The notes: a model not told the origin generated them from the sequence alone. 42,434 nt of DNA from Dasania sp. GY-MA-18 (GCF_024734385.1 NZ_JANHAP010000019.1:1-42434), one strand, 5' to 3'; shown: positions 25,506 through 36,092, counted from the stretch's first letter. Translations and numbers: made by a program.

Positions 25506-26993
25506 CTATGTGTGAGTTATGTCATTGACTGATGCGGTGTAACCGCCGTTAGGGTGGGGGGCAAGTTGTAACTGTTGGTTAATGCAGCGGGGGATTTGTT
25601 CGGCTTCGTGGCTAACATATAAAATATGGCTGCGGCCACTATGGGCTATGTGATCGACAATGCGCAGTATTTGCTGGCGATGGCTGTGGTCTAAGCCCAG
25701 GCAGGGTTCATCTAAAATTAATATCAGCGGGCTTTTAACCATGGCTCTGGCTAACAGCACCAGGCGCTGCTGACCGAAAGATAATTGTTCAAAACGCGTT
25801 TTGGCTAAGTGGTCCAGGCCTATGTAGTGCAGCCATTGCATGACTATGTCTTTTTGTTTGCCGGCGCAATTATCGTATAGCCCTACGGTGTCAAATAATC
25901 CTGAGGCCACCACTTCGGTGACCCGCATGCGGCTAACATGGTTAAGCTGTAGTTGCGTATTGACCAAGCCAAACTTTTGTTTAATTTCCCAAATACTTTC
26001 GCCGCTACCGCGCTTGCGGCCGAATAAGGAAATATTTTGGCCGTAGGCTTTGTGGTTGTCGCCGCAGATCATACTCAGCAGGGTGGATTTACCCGCGCCA
26101 TTAGGGCCGCTGATATGGCAGTGTTGGCCGGGCTGTAATTGCCAGTTAATGTCGGTGAGTATGGCTTGTTCGTGGTAGCTGACATTAACCTGTTGTAAAT
26201 CGAATAAAGCTTGCGAGCTGTCTATATGGTAATTACGTTTGGCCGCAGGGGGCAATGCGGGCAGGCTCTGCTTATGGTCTGCATGGGAGGCATGTTGCTG
26301 GCTTAACATTTGTTCGCGATTGCCCTGTTGCTGTATGCGGCCCTGTGCCAGCACCATGATATGACTAATGGCTGGGGGGATGCGCTCGGGGCTTTGCAAC
26401 AGCAGCATGACGTGTATGGCACTGCGCAAGACTTCGTCTAATAAACTTTGTAAATCTTGTTGTGATTGCGCGTCTAGCCCCTCAAAGGGGTTGTCGATAA
26501 TTAATACTTTGGGTTGGTTGTATAAGGCTTTGGCCAGCATGACCTTGCGGCTTTCGCCAGTGGAAATATAACGTATGCCGTGATCTAAAATATGGCTGAT
26601 ATGGCAGCGTTGCACCAGCTGTTGGAACCGTGGGCAGGCGGGTTGGCCCTGCAAAATAAAGTTATCTACGCGGGTGCCTATATCAAAAGCATCTTCGCGC
26701 TCGTTGCTGTTATCGTAGCGTTTGTCGTGTGCTATTAACTGTTTGTGTAACTCAAAACTCAGCTGCACTATATCGTGTTTAGGGTCTAGCTGTTCAGCGT
26801 GTTGGTAATGGCCTTTTAACGCTTTTAATTTTAGGCTTAAAGCATCGGCCAGTGCGCTTTTACCGGCGCCATTATTGCCCAATACTGCCCACTGTTGCCC
26901 CGCCTGCCATTGCCAGTTGAGATCTGCTAATACGGGCTCAGTTTTATAGGCGGCGTAAAAATCTTGTAGTTGAAAGAGTATGGGCTTGCTCAT
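25506..26993 (-). CDS. ModF-like double ATP-binding cassette protein
   Basis: The 495-residue protein has two ABC ATPase domains in one chain and no membrane segment. The first (about 1-230) has Walker A GNNGAGKS and a signature-like YISTGESRKVMLAKAL. The second (about 265-490) has GPNGAGKST, QLSFGQQRLVLLARAM and LILDEPCLGLD. Length and layout match E. coli ModF (490), encoded near the molybdate operon and of unsettled role. Here no modABC genes are in sight, and its partner is the CBM9-like gene 8 bases downstream. The first domain's signature is less canonical than the second's. Confidence 0.78.
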   Translation of the reverse strand: MSKPILFQLQDFYAAYKTEPVLADLNWQWQAGQQWAVLGNNGAGKSALADALSLKLKALKGHYQHAEQLDPKHDIVQLSFELHKQLIAHDKRYDNSNEREDAFDIGTRVDNFILQGQPACPRFQQLVQRCHISHILDHGIRYISTGESRKVMLAKALYNQPKVLIIDNPFEGLDAQSQQDLQSLLDEVLRSAIHVMLLLQSPERIPPAISHIMVLAQGRIQQQGNREQMLSQQHASHADHKQSLPALPPAAKRNYHIDSSQALFDLQQVNVSYHEQAILTDINWQLQPGQHCHISGPNGAGKSTLLSMICGDNHKAYGQNISLFGRKRGSGESIWEIKQKFGLVNTQLQLNHVSRMRVTEVVASGLFDTVGLYDNCAGKQKDIVMQWLHYIGLDHLAKTRFEQLSFGQQRLVLLARAMVKSPLILILDEPCLGLDHSHRQQILRIVDHIAHSGRSHILYVSHEAEQIPRCINQQLQLAPHPNGGYTASVNDITHT

Positions 26994-27104
26994 GGGTTGA
27001 TAATATTAACTGCGCTAGTAACTGAATGCTTGCAGAGCTTAACGGCTTTTATAATGCTAAGCCAGCGCTTATGATGGTGGTGAAATAACTTAGCCAGTAG
27101 ATTT

Positions 27105-27674
27105 ATGCAATATTTAATCAAGCGCCTACAACAGTACCGTGCCCACAAAAAATGGTATCGCCGTTACTGCTATCGCTCGGCAGTGGCCATCATTTTACGC
27201 CAAGGCGAGCAGGGGGTAGAGGCATTAATGATACAGCGCGCCCAGCGCTTGGGAGACCCTTGGTCTGGGCAAATGGGTTTTCCCGGTGGCCGTATGGAAA
27301 AGCGCGATGGTGGCGGGCTGGCCACCGCCCAGCGTGAAACTCACGAGGAAATAGGTTTGCCCAGCCATGCCTATAGCAATTGTATCGGCCGTTTGCCCGA
27401 TATTATCGCTACCCCCAAAAAACATCTGCGGCCTATGGTGATTAGCTGTTATGTGTTTGAGTTTCAGGGTGAGCCAGAGTTAAATTTAAACCATGAAGTG
27501 GACGAAGTGATTTGGCTGCCGCTAACATTTTTAGCAAATAAAAATAATCGCCAAACCATGCGTTGGCAGCGCAATAGAAAAACCGTAGAGTTGCCTTGTT
27601 ATTTTTACCAAGGCAAACGGGTTTGGGGACTGTCGTTGCGAATGTTGGATGAATTGGTGAAGGTCGCTAGTTGA
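27105..27674 (+). CDS. Nudix hydrolase, CoA-pyrophosphatase-like
   Basis: The 189-residue protein has the Nudix core, including GQMGFPGGR and the RETHEEIGL segment with the metal-binding glutamates. The spacing before RETHEE lacks the usual first glutamate of the Nudix box and has the GGR-x-E-x-x-D layout of the NudL/Nudt7 group, which cleaves CoA and related dinucleotides. The substrate is therefore only suggested. The N-terminus is basic. It stands alone, divergent from the ModF-like gene. Confidence 0.82.
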   Translation: MQYLIKRLQQYRAHKKWYRRYCYRSAVAIILRQGEQGVEALMIQRAQRLGDPWSGQMGFPGGRMEKRDGGGLATAQRETHEEIGLPSHAYSNCIGRLPDIIATPKKHLRPMVISCYVFEFQGEPELNLNHEVDEVIWLPLTFLANKNNRQTMRWQRNRKTVELPCYFYQGKRVWGLSLRMLDELVKVAS

Positions 27675-27709
27675 TAGTCTCTAGCGATTAGAAGATTTTT
27701 TAGCGGCTG

Positions 27710-28309
27710 TCATTCTAACGACTGTAAAGTATTTTTCATTAAGTCTTGCAAGGCCTTTTGTGGTTTGGCGGCTTCTTTTAGCGTGTTGTCATCTATCTTG
27801 CCGTTGATGTAGGCCTCTAAGACTTCTATGCGCACGGGGTTCATTTTTTTATCCTGCCACTGCCAGCGCGGGCCGTTAACTAAATTGCCGCTAATAAAAC
27901 CGTGCTCGTATTTAAGCCAATACACGCCGCAATTAGATAGGCTGTAATCGCCGACGCGGCCATAGCTAAAGCTGGGGGTGTTGGGATTAAAGCCGCCGGC
28001 AGGAACCTCGGTAATTTTATGCAGTGCCAGTACCCATTCGCTATGTTCGGGGAAGCCATAAATATTAGGGCGGCAGAGTTTGCCGGTGTCGCCCCATAGC
28101 CGTATGATTTCTAAAAACTCTTTGCCTTTAAGTATTTTATTAATTTCAAAGTCGGCGGCATTGCCTTTGTGTTCTAGTACCTTGCCGCTAACGATAAGGT
28201 CGGCCTGTTGATAAGCTTTGTTAAAAGAGCCTTGCCATAGGCACTGGCAGGCTAGGCTGGCCTGGCTGCTAAGTGTTAGCAGTGAGAATAGAGTGAGTGC
28301 TTTGAGCAT
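27710..28309 (-). CDS. Secreted cysteine-rich protein, possibly TIMP/NTR-like
   Basis: The 199-residue protein begins with a signal peptide (MLKALTLFSLLTLSSQASLA), cleaved before CQCLWQ. The mature start CQC, followed by F-x-x-A-x-x-x-A-D-L-I-V-S-G-K-V and I-x-K-I-L-K-G, resembles the NTR/TIMP-like fold seen in small bacterial periplasmic proteins. Further cysteines (KLCRPN, LSNCGVYW) could form disulfides. A helical tail ends the protein. Target and function are unknown. It is convergent with the Nudix gene and has its own upstream gap. Confidence 0.7.
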   Translation of the reverse strand: MLKALTLFSLLTLSSQASLACQCLWQGSFNKAYQQADLIVSGKVLEHKGNAADFEINKILKGKEFLEIIRLWGDTGKLCRPNIYGFPEHSEWVLALHKITEVPAGGFNPNTPSFSYGRVGDYSLSNCGVYWLKYEHGFISGNLVNGPRWQWQDKKMNPVRIEVLEAYINGKIDDNTLKEAAKPQKALQDLMKNTLQSLE

Positions 28310-28394
28310 GCTTAAGTCTTTTGGCTAGTCAGGTCTTTGATATTGCTCAGCGGCGCTAAGGTTTAGTTGGTTATAGTAATAGATATTAAGCATA

Positions 28395-28432
28395 AAAAAA
28401 GCCCTAGCCACGCAGGTGACTAGGGCTTTTTT
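28395..28432. terminator. Terminator after the outer-membrane barrel gene
   Basis: AAAAAAGCCCTAG (28395-28407) pairs with CTAGGGCTTTTTT (28420-28432), and CAC-GCAG-GTG pairs inside. T-runs exist on both strands, so it can stop the barrel gene on the minus strand and shield the next gene. Confidence 0.92.
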
Positions 28433-28444
28433 AAATACTCATAC

Positions 28445-29191
28445 TTAGAAGTGGTAAAACACGCCTAGGAAAGCACCATCAATGGTTAAGTCAGCGTTTT
28501 CGTCATCGTCTTCATATTCGATTTCAAAAGAGCGAAAGCCGGCTTCTATACCCAGGCCTATGCTATGTTCATAGCCTATCGCTGCTTGGTAATCGAGAAC
28601 ACTGTCGCCGTCATAGCTAATGCCGTTACCGCTGGCGCGTACGTACAGGCCGGATAAGGGTAGTTCGAATTTGGCGCCCACATATAGCATGGGTAGCACT
28701 ACGTCTACGTCAAACTCGCTGCTTTCGGTAGTGCCGCCAGCTGTACCACTAATGCTAAAACCTTCGTCAAAGGCGCGCACGGTAAAGCCTATGTCCAATG
28801 AAACCCAGTTATCTAATATTTCATAATACAGGGTGGCATCGGTGTGGCTAAGGTCGGCAGTGGCTTTGATATCGGCGGTATAGTCGACGCCGTCAAAGTT
28901 AAAGCTGGCATCGCTGCTGGCGTTAATTTCCATTTCGGTGCGCGCTAGCATGACGTTAGGAATTAATGGGATGGGGTGTTCAATGGCAACATAAAAATTG
29001 TTGTTGCTTTCGTCATCAAAACCTAGCGTGTCCTGCATGTCGACGATGTCGCCAGCATCACCCGATTGAATGTCACCCGAGAAGTCTTGTTGCCAAGAAT
29101 TAGCACCTACACGAAAGCCTAAGGTGTCGGCAGTGGCGGCGGTGGATAATAAGCTTAGGGCGATGGCGCCAGCTAAGGTGGTTTTTTTCAT
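28445..29191 (-). CDS. Outer-membrane beta-barrel protein, TIGR04219-like
   Basis: The 248-residue protein has a signal peptide (MKKTTLAGAIALSLLSTAATA) followed by alternating amphipathic strands (YVGAKFELPLSGLYVRASG, IGYEHSIGLGIEAGFRSFEIEY) and a C-terminal GVFYHF ending in phenylalanine, the usual outer-membrane assembly signal. Length and the opening DTLGFRVGANSWQQDFSG fit the TIGR04219 family of small barrels. The mature protein is very acidic, as expected in a marine organism. Its ATG follows AGGAG-type bases in the leader (minus strand, near 29200). Transported substrate unknown. Confidence 0.85.
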   Translation of the reverse strand: MKKTTLAGAIALSLLSTAATADTLGFRVGANSWQQDFSGDIQSGDAGDIVDMQDTLGFDDESNNNFYVAIEHPIPLIPNVMLARTEMEINASSDASFNFDGVDYTADIKATADLSHTDATLYYEILDNWVSLDIGFTVRAFDEGFSISGTAGGTTESSEFDVDVVLPMLYVGAKFELPLSGLYVRASGNGISYDGDSVLDYQAAIGYEHSIGLGIEAGFRSFEIEYEDDDENADLTIDGAFLGVFYHF

Positions 29192-29292
29192 GAGTGTCTC
29201 CTAGAGCGATATTATTATTCGCGTTTATCAAATCTGTGCAGGGGGCTAAATATAGCAAGAGTGTAGCAGCAGAAAAGTATTCTGCGGGTTAT

Positions 29293-30357
<1,065 letters not shown>

Positions 30358-30368
30358 TTACCATTGTC

Positions 30369-30395
30369 GGGGTCAGACCCGCAGGTTCTGACCCC
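30369..30395. repeat. Second REP-like palindrome, between hemL and hemB
   Basis: GGGGTCAGA (30369-30377) and TCTGACCCC (30387-30395) pair perfectly around a nine-base loop with CCCGCAGGT. The GGGGTCAGA...TCTGACCCC type is familiar as a mobile REP-like palindrome linked to RAYT transposases, though none is in the window. Confidence 0.6.
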
Positions 30396-30412
30396 CTTTG
30401 TTTAAAGCGAAA

Positions 30413-31708
30413 TTAAAGCGCAGCAAAAACTTTTTCTGCGGCAGCTATTGTAAACTGTATATCTTCATCGCTGTGGGCGGCCGACATAAACCCAGCTTCA
30501 TAAGATGCAGGCGCTAAATAAACCCCCGCCTCTAACATGCCGTGGAAGAAACGGTTAAAAGCAGGAATGTCACAGGCCATAACTTGCTGGTAGTTGGTGA
30601 TGATTTTTTCGTCAGTGAAACTTTCCCCTAAAAAGAAACCGCCAAACATCGTACCTACATGGTTGGTGGTAAAGGGCACGCCCGCTTTTTCGGCGGCGGC
30701 GTTTAAGCCGGCAATAAGGGTATCGGTTTTGTCGAACAAGGGCTGGTAAAAGCCTTCTACACTAATCGCGTTTAACATGGCTAAACCGGCGGCCATGGCG
30801 ATGGGGTTGCCCGATAAAGTACCGGCTTGGTACACCGGCCCTAATGGCGCAATTTGCTCCATGATTTCTTTTTTACCGCCAAAGGCGCCTACCGGCATGC
30901 CGCCGCCTATCACTTTACCTAAGGTGGTGATGTCGGCTTCTACATTGTAATAACCCTGTGCGCCGGTTAGGCCCAGGCGAAAGCCGGTCATGACTTCGTC
31001 AATAATAAACACGCTGCCGTATTGGTTGCACTGTTCCCGTATGGCTTGTAAAAAACCGGGTATGGGGGGCACGCAGTTCATATTGCCAGCCACCGGCTCT
31101 ACGATCACACAGGCCACTTGTTCGCCGATTTCGGCAAAGGCTTTTTTAAGGCCTTCGATGTCGTTATAGGTCAGCGTCACCGTGTGGTCGGCCAGTGCCG
31201 CGGGTACGCCCGGTGAGCTGGGTACGCCCATGGTTAAAGCACCTGAACCGGCTTTAACCAGTAGTGAGTCAGAGTGGCCGTGGTAGCAGCCTTCAAATTT
31301 AATAATCTTGTCGCGGCCGGTGTAACCGCGGGCCAGGCGTATAGCGCTCATGGTGGCTTCGGTGCCGCTGTTGACCATGCGCACATAATCCATGTTGGGC
31401 ATGATGCTGCAAATTTTTTCGGCCAGGGTGGTTTCTATTTCGGTGGGGGTGCCAAAGCTCAAGCCTTTTACCAGCTGCTCTTGTACGGCGTTAATAATAG
31501 TGGGATGGGCATGACCTAAAATCATCGGCCCCCAAGACAGTACATAATCGACATAGCGCTTGTCGTCAGCATCGAAAATATAGGGCCCTTCGGCGCGCTC
31601 AATAAAAATCGGGCTGCCACCTACCGCGCGAAAAGCGCGCACCGGTGAATTAACCCCACCGGGTATAGTTTTTTGGGCTTGTTCAAATAGGATTTCAGAG
31701 CGGCTCAT
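30413..31708 (-). CDS. hemL: Glutamate-1-semialdehyde 2,1-aminomutase
   Basis: HemL turns glutamate-1-semialdehyde into 5-aminolevulinate with pyridoxamine phosphate, the step before HemB. The 431-residue protein (E. coli 426) has [16 protein letters not shown], the D-x-V motif IDEVMTGFR, the PLP lysine in [18 protein letters not shown] and [16 protein letters not shown]. The frame opens earlier at 31759, but the ATG at 31708 gives the usual N-terminus [18 protein letters not shown] and has AAGG before it. thiD lies upstream on the same strand, as in Pseudomonas, though thiE is missing between them. Confidence 0.96.
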   Translation of the reverse strand: MSRSEILFEQAQKTIPGGVNSPVRAFRAVGGSPIFIERAEGPYIFDADDKRYVDYVLSWGPMILGHAHPTIINAVQEQLVKGLSFGTPTEIETTLAEKICSIMPNMDYVRMVNSGTEATMSAIRLARGYTGRDKIIKFEGCYHGHSDSLLVKAGSGALTMGVPSSPGVPAALADHTVTLTYNDIEGLKKAFAEIGEQVACVIVEPVAGNMNCVPPIPGFLQAIREQCNQYGSVFIIDEVMTGFRLGLTGAQGYYNVEADITTLGKVIGGGMPVGAFGGKKEIMEQIAPLGPVYQAGTLSGNPIAMAAGLAMLNAISVEGFYQPLFDKTDTLIAGLNAAAEKAGVPFTTNHVGTMFGGFFLGESFTDEKIITNYQQVMACDIPAFNRFFHGMLEAGVYLAPASYEAGFMSAAHSDEDIQFTIAAAEKVFAAL

Positions 31709-31837
31709 GGGGGACCTTACTAGTTGCAGATGGAAATTGGCGGGCATTGTAGCAGCCACCGCTTATCAGTCGCTAGCTTCTAGTAAAAAGAGCAGCTCTG
31801 GCCTTCTTATAGCTTGCCACTTGCCGCGCAGCGAGCA

Positions 31838-32632
31838 TTATTCATTCGCCCAATGCATGCGGTCGGGGATTAGCTCCCCCATGCCTATGCGCTTAGCTTT
31901 TTGTAGGGCTTGCCAGGTGAAGTGTTGGGCCTGTTGCACTGATTCGGCCATGCTTAGGCCGTGGGCCAAGTAGGCGGCTAGGGCTGCGCTAAGAGTGTCG
32001 CCACCGCCGTGAAAGTGGCCGCTGAGGCGCTCCCTTTCATACTGCTGGCATAGGCCGCGAGAGCTGTAGAGCAAACTACAGACTTTATGCTGTGGGGTTT
32101 TGTGGGTGGTATTGGTAAACAGCAGGTATTCACTTTCAAACTCCAGCAGCTCATGGGCATAGGCGCTAAGGCTGTCGGCGCTATTGCTGAGGTGGTAGGC
32201 ATCGGTTTCGCTAAGCAGGGTGATGGTGGCCAGTGGGAAGAGTAGTTCGCACAGGGCTTGGTTGAGATCGTGGCCTTTAATATTGCCGGTAAAGGGGTCT
32301 AGCACCACGGGGATGTTGGGGTAGTCATTTAATACGGTGTGTACGGCCTCTATATGGGTGAGGCTGGTGAGCTGGCCGACTTTGATCAGGTCGATCTGGG
32401 CATCTTCTAGTACCGAGCGCATTTGCCCTATCAGCAGGCTGGCACTGGTGGTTTGTTGATCTTGGGGTTCGGAGCTTGGGTTTTGAATGGAGAGCTGGCT
32501 GATAATGGGGGTGCAGTGGCAGCCCAGGCTGCTCAAGGCTTCTATATCGGCAGAGATGCCCGCGCCACCTAAGGGGTCGTGGCTGTTTATGCTCATTACT
32601 ATGGGGGTGCAATTGAGTACAGCTGTGGTCAC
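31838..32632 (-). CDS. thiD: Hydroxymethylpyrimidine (phosphate) kinase, diverged
   Basis: ThiD phosphorylates hydroxymethylpyrimidine phosphate in thiamine synthesis. The 264-residue protein (E. coli 266) keeps the overall ribokinase-like layout: SHDPLGGAGISADIEALSSLG, VVLDPF and the catalytic motif region HGGGDTLSAALAAYLAHG (family form GTGCTLSSA). Many usual residues have changed, so it could have a shifted substrate. The start is GTG with GGGAG six bases before it; an ATG 12 codons in is an alternative. hemL follows after 129 bases. In Pseudomonas thiE sits between the two; here it does not. Confidence 0.78.
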   Translation of the reverse strand: MTTAVLNCTPIVMSINSHDPLGGAGISADIEALSSLGCHCTPIISQLSIQNPSSEPQDQQTTSASLLIGQMRSVLEDAQIDLIKVGQLTSLTHIEAVHTVLNDYPNIPVVLDPFTGNIKGHDLNQALCELLFPLATITLLSETDAYHLSNSADSLSAYAHELLEFESEYLLFTNTTHKTPQHKVCSLLYSSRGLCQQYERERLSGHFHGGGDTLSAALAAYLAHGLSMAESVQQAQHFTWQALQKAKRIGMGELIPDRMHWANE

Positions 32633-32663
32633 TTTGTTCTCCCGCGTTGCGGTGTTGGGTTAA

Positions 32664-33083
32664 TTAAAAGGGTTTAACCACGACTAAAATAATCACGCTA
32701 AATAACACAAGCACTGGCAGCTCATTAAACCAGCGGTAAAAAACATGGCTGCGCTGGCCGCTGTGCTGCGCGAGTTGCTTGATATAGCGGCCACACTGCA
32801 AGTGGTAGCCCACTAAGAGTAGTACCAAAGCCAACTTTGCGTAAAACCATTTGGCCTGCAGATAGTAGTCGATATTATAGCTAGCCAGCCATAGGCCAAA
32901 ACCTATAGTAAGCACCGCGAAGGGGCTGACAAAGCGGTATAGCTTGCGCTCCATAATCGCCAGTTGCTCGCGGGTGGCTGGGTCTTGGGCCATGGCGTGA
33001 TACACAAACAGCCTAGGCAGATAAAAAATGCCAGCGAACCAGCACACCATAAAAATTATATGTAGGGCTTTTAGCCACAGCAT
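32664..33083 (-). CDS. hemJ: Protoporphyrinogen IX oxidase HemJ
   Basis: HemJ oxidises protoporphyrinogen IX to protoporphyrin IX in the inner membrane. The 139-residue protein has four predicted helices (about 1-20, 52-70, 80-97, 118-137) and the family opening MLWLKALHIIFMVCWFAGIFYLPRLFVYHA (the early H8 and the R in YLPRLF are conserved). WFYAKLALVLLL holds the conserved lysine. Its place near hemB and hemL supports the call. It lies just after the ClC gene and 31 bases before thiD, so these may be co-transcribed. Confidence 0.9.
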   Translation of the reverse strand: MLWLKALHIIFMVCWFAGIFYLPRLFVYHAMAQDPATREQLAIMERKLYRFVSPFAVLTIGFGLWLASYNIDYYLQAKWFYAKLALVLLLVGYHLQCGRYIKQLAQHSGQRSHVFYRWFNELPVLVLFSVIILVVVKPF

Positions 33084-33141
33084 AAGCTTACCTTTTTGTT
33101 ACTATTCTTTTTGTTGCGATTACCTGATTGGGCTGCCGCCA

Positions 33142-34878
33142 TTATTGAGGCATGCTGGCGTGGCGGTTAATGGCCTTGCGGGTGAGCAGCCCTTCTACCA
33201 GGCGCGGGCCGGTAATATGGACACAGTTTACATCTTGCTCATTCATCAAGTCTAAGGCTTCGCGCAGGGTGGCCTGGCTATGCAGCGCTGCTGCGGGTTC
33301 AAAGGCCGGGGCTATTTTATAGATATCGATTTCAGTTTCTTGATTGGCGATGGCGGCCTCCAGCAGAGGCTTTATATCTTGCCATTGATAGTAATTGATT
33401 CCCTCCTCGCGGCTATTGGTGATCAAACCTACACACTGCTGGCGTTCGGCATCGTCTAATAAGCTTTGGGCGCTGATGGCACTGATTAGCTGTGGTGAGG
33501 TGAGTATGCGACGCTCCATTATGCCTGCCACGCTGGTGCGTTGCAGTGCCAGGCTTAAGGGGTCGGTGCGCAGTAAGGTGTTTAAGCGGCGAAACACCGT
33601 TTGGGTTGCTGAGCGCTGTTTAAACACGGCGCTATGGCTGATGGTGGCCACGGTAATGGCCAGCATGCCGGGGAAGATAATATGCGTATTGCCTGTCAGT
33701 TCTAGCAGCGCCATTAACGCTGCCAGTGGCGCGTTCATTACTGCACCCATTACCGCGCCCATGCCTAGCAGCACATAAAACCCTCGTTGCATACTGAGCT
33801 CGGGGTAGAGGCTTTCCACTCCTATGCCTACGGCACCACCCAGGCAGGCACCTATAAGTAAGTTGGGGCCTATTAATCCTATGGGTAAACCCAGGCCACA
33901 GCTGGCTGCGGTGGCTAAAATTTTGGCGGCTAGCAGTGCCAGAATAATCGCCAGCGTGTATTCACTGGCTAATACCGCATTGAGGCTGTCATAGCCTATA
34001 CCTAGCACTTCGGGTACTAGCAGGGCGCAGCAGCCAGTGATGACCCCTGCTAACAGGCCGCGGACAAGCATGGGGCGATCTGAGAGCTTAAGACCTTGTT
34101 TTAAGATCACAATAAATGCTGCCGAGCAGCAGCCCGCCAATAGCCCCAGTAGCACTACATAGGGCAGCTCGGCTAAAGAAGAGAGGGCGATTTGCTCTAT
34201 ATGGGGGATGGAGAATAGTTTCTCGGTATCGGTGAGTGCGCGCATGACGGTGGTGGCGCTAATGGCCGCCAGGGTAATGGGGATAAAGCCGACGATGGTG
34301 TATTCCATCATCACCACTTCCATGGCAAAAATGACCCCGGCGATGGGGGTGTTAAAGGCCGCGGCTATGGCCGCAGCGGTGCCGCAGCCTATGAGTAAGC
34401 GTATGCTGTTATTGGGCAGTAGTAGCTTTTGCCCTAGCAGGCTATTAATTCCTGCGCCTAAATGCACGGCCGGGCCTTCGCGGCCGCCCGATTGGCCGGT
34501 AGCTAAAGCAAAGGCCCCCATAAAAAATTGCACCAGCATATTTTTTAAGGGCATATGACCATGCTTGGAGTGCAGGCAGTGCAGCACATGGGGGACACCG
34601 GTGCGGGCGGCGTGTTTGGCAAATAGCTGTATAGTGGCGCCGATAATCAAGCCGCTGCAGGCGGGCAGGGCAAAATAAGCCCATACCGGTAGTGCTTCAA
34701 AATTATCCGCTACGCCGCCGGGTAGTATCTGCGATTCAATAAAGCGCAGCAGGGCATGAAAGGCCAGCATGATCAGGCCGCAGTTAATACCGGCGATGAT
34801 TCCCAGCGTGGAAAAGTGTAATAGAGAGTTATCATGCGCCAAATGATGGCGAAAATGTTGTAGCTGATTTTGCAGCAT
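33142..34878 (-). CDS. ClC-type chloride channel or H+/Cl- antiporter with CBS domains
   Basis: The 578-residue protein has a ClC transport core (about 20-430) and two CBS repeats (about 460-575) at the C-terminus. Visible motifs are GREGPAVHLGAG with the gating glutamate E134, and GLPIGLIGPNLLIGACLGG. The GSGIP motif of the family is changed to RTGVP, so chloride selectivity or gating may differ. The gating glutamate is kept in both channels and antiporters. CBS domains usually bind nucleotides and tune transport. It is followed by hemJ on the same strand and diverges from argC. Confidence 0.88.
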   Translation of the reverse strand: MLQNQLQHFRHHLAHDNSLLHFSTLGIIAGINCGLIMLAFHALLRFIESQILPGGVADNFEALPVWAYFALPACSGLIIGATIQLFAKHAARTGVPHVLHCLHSKHGHMPLKNMLVQFFMGAFALATGQSGGREGPAVHLGAGINSLLGQKLLLPNNSIRLLIGCGTAAAIAAAFNTPIAGVIFAMEVVMMEYTIVGFIPITLAAISATTVMRALTDTEKLFSIPHIEQIALSSLAELPYVVLLGLLAGCCSAAFIVILKQGLKLSDRPMLVRGLLAGVITGCCALLVPEVLGIGYDSLNAVLASEYTLAIILALLAAKILATAASCGLGLPIGLIGPNLLIGACLGGAVGIGVESLYPELSMQRGFYVLLGMGAVMGAVMNAPLAALMALLELTGNTHIIFPGMLAITVATISHSAVFKQRSATQTVFRRLNTLLRTDPLSLALQRTSVAGIMERRILTSPQLISAISAQSLLDDAERQQCVGLITNSREEGINYYQWQDIKPLLEAAIANQETEIDIYKIAPAFEPAAALHSQATLREALDLMNEQDVNCVHITGPRLVEGLLTRKAINRHASMPQ

Positions 34879-35051
34879 AAAATTGTGTGGGCTTAAACAG
34901 CAATGATAAGAGTTTATAGGCGCTAACGTTTCAGGGTTATTTGATTTATTATAGCCAGCTTAAAGTGAGTGTAGCATCAAGTTAAAAGCGCGGTTAGTGT
35001 TTTTAGTGGCATGGTGGTTGTGCTCTGGTGCAAATATAGGGGCTTTTTATT

Positions 35052-36092
35052 GTGGTTAAGGTAGGTATTGTTGGCGGCACGGGTTATACCGGTGTTGAGT
35101 TATTGCGCATATTGGTCAATCACCCGCAAGCGGAGGTGGTGGCGATTACCTCTCGCGCCGAAGAAGGCGTGCGTGTGGATAGTCTGTATCCCAATTTGCG
35201 CGGCCATACCGACATTGCTTTTTCCCTGCCTAAGGTTGAAGTGCTGGCGCAATGCGATGTGGTGTTTTTTGCTACACCCCATAACGTGGCTATGAATATG
35301 ATGCCGCAGCTACTAGACCAAGGTATACGCGTGGTGGATTTATCGGCTGACTTTCGTATACGCGATGCCGCCTTGTGGTCGCAATGGTATGGCGAGCCCC
35401 ATGCCTGCCCCGAGATTTTAGCGCAGGCGGTATACGGTTTGCCGGAAGTGAACCGCGAGCAAATCAAAACTGCGCAGTTGGTTGCCTGCCCCGGCTGTTA
35501 CCCTACCTCGGTGCAATTGGGCTATTTGCCATTAATAGAAAACGGTTTGGTTGATAATAGCCGTTTAATTGCCAATGCCACTTCTGGTGTGAGTGGTGCG
35601 GGTCGCCAAGCTAAGGTTGATAATTTATTGTCGGAGGTTAGCGATAGCTATAAAGCCTACGGCATACCCGGGCACAGACACTTGCCCGAAATTGAGCAGG
35701 GTTTGCGTGATGTTAGCGGCGCTGAGGTGAACTTAACATTCACGCCGCATTTGGCTCCTATGGTGCGCGGCATGCATTCAACTTTGTACGCGGAGCTTAT
35801 CGATAGCAATACCTCTTTGGAGAGCATCCAGCAATTATTTGAACAGCGCTATGCCAACGAACCTTTTGTGGATGTGTTGCCCGCCGGTAGCCACCCACAA
35901 TCGCGCACGGTAAAAGGTTCTAATATGTGCCGCATCGCTGTGCATAGGCCACAAAATAGAAACACGATAGTGGTGTTGTCGGTGATTGATAATTTAGTGA
36001 AGGGTGCCTCCGGCCAGGCCGTGCAAAATATGAATATTATGCTGGGGCTAGAAGAAAACGCCGGTTTAAATATTGTTGCGCTCACGCCCTAA
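35052..36092 (+). CDS. argC: N-acetyl-gamma-glutamyl-phosphate reductase
   Basis: ArgC reduces N-acetylglutamyl phosphate to its semialdehyde with NADPH in arginine synthesis. The 346-residue protein (E. coli 334) has the Rossmann motif [16 protein letters not shown] and the catalytic C149 in [13 protein letters not shown], and HRHLPEIEQ for substrate binding. The start codon is GTG, with AGGGG about ten bases upstream. It opens a plus-strand series with DUF6776, bactofilin, erpA and a DsrE-like gene. The argC-bactofilin-erpA neighbourhood is also seen in Pseudomonas relatives. Confidence 0.94.
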   Translation: MVKVGIVGGTGYTGVELLRILVNHPQAEVVAITSRAEEGVRVDSLYPNLRGHTDIAFSLPKVEVLAQCDVVFFATPHNVAMNMMPQLLDQGIRVVDLSADFRIRDAALWSQWYGEPHACPEILAQAVYGLPEVNREQIKTAQLVACPGCYPTSVQLGYLPLIENGLVDNSRLIANATSGVSGAGRQAKVDNLLSEVSDSYKAYGIPGHRHLPEIEQGLRDVSGAEVNLTFTPHLAPMVRGMHSTLYAELIDSNTSLESIQQLFEQRYANEPFVDVLPAGSHPQSRTVKGSNMCRIAVHRPQNRNTIVVLSVIDNLVKGASGQAVQNMNIMLGLEENAGLNIVALTP

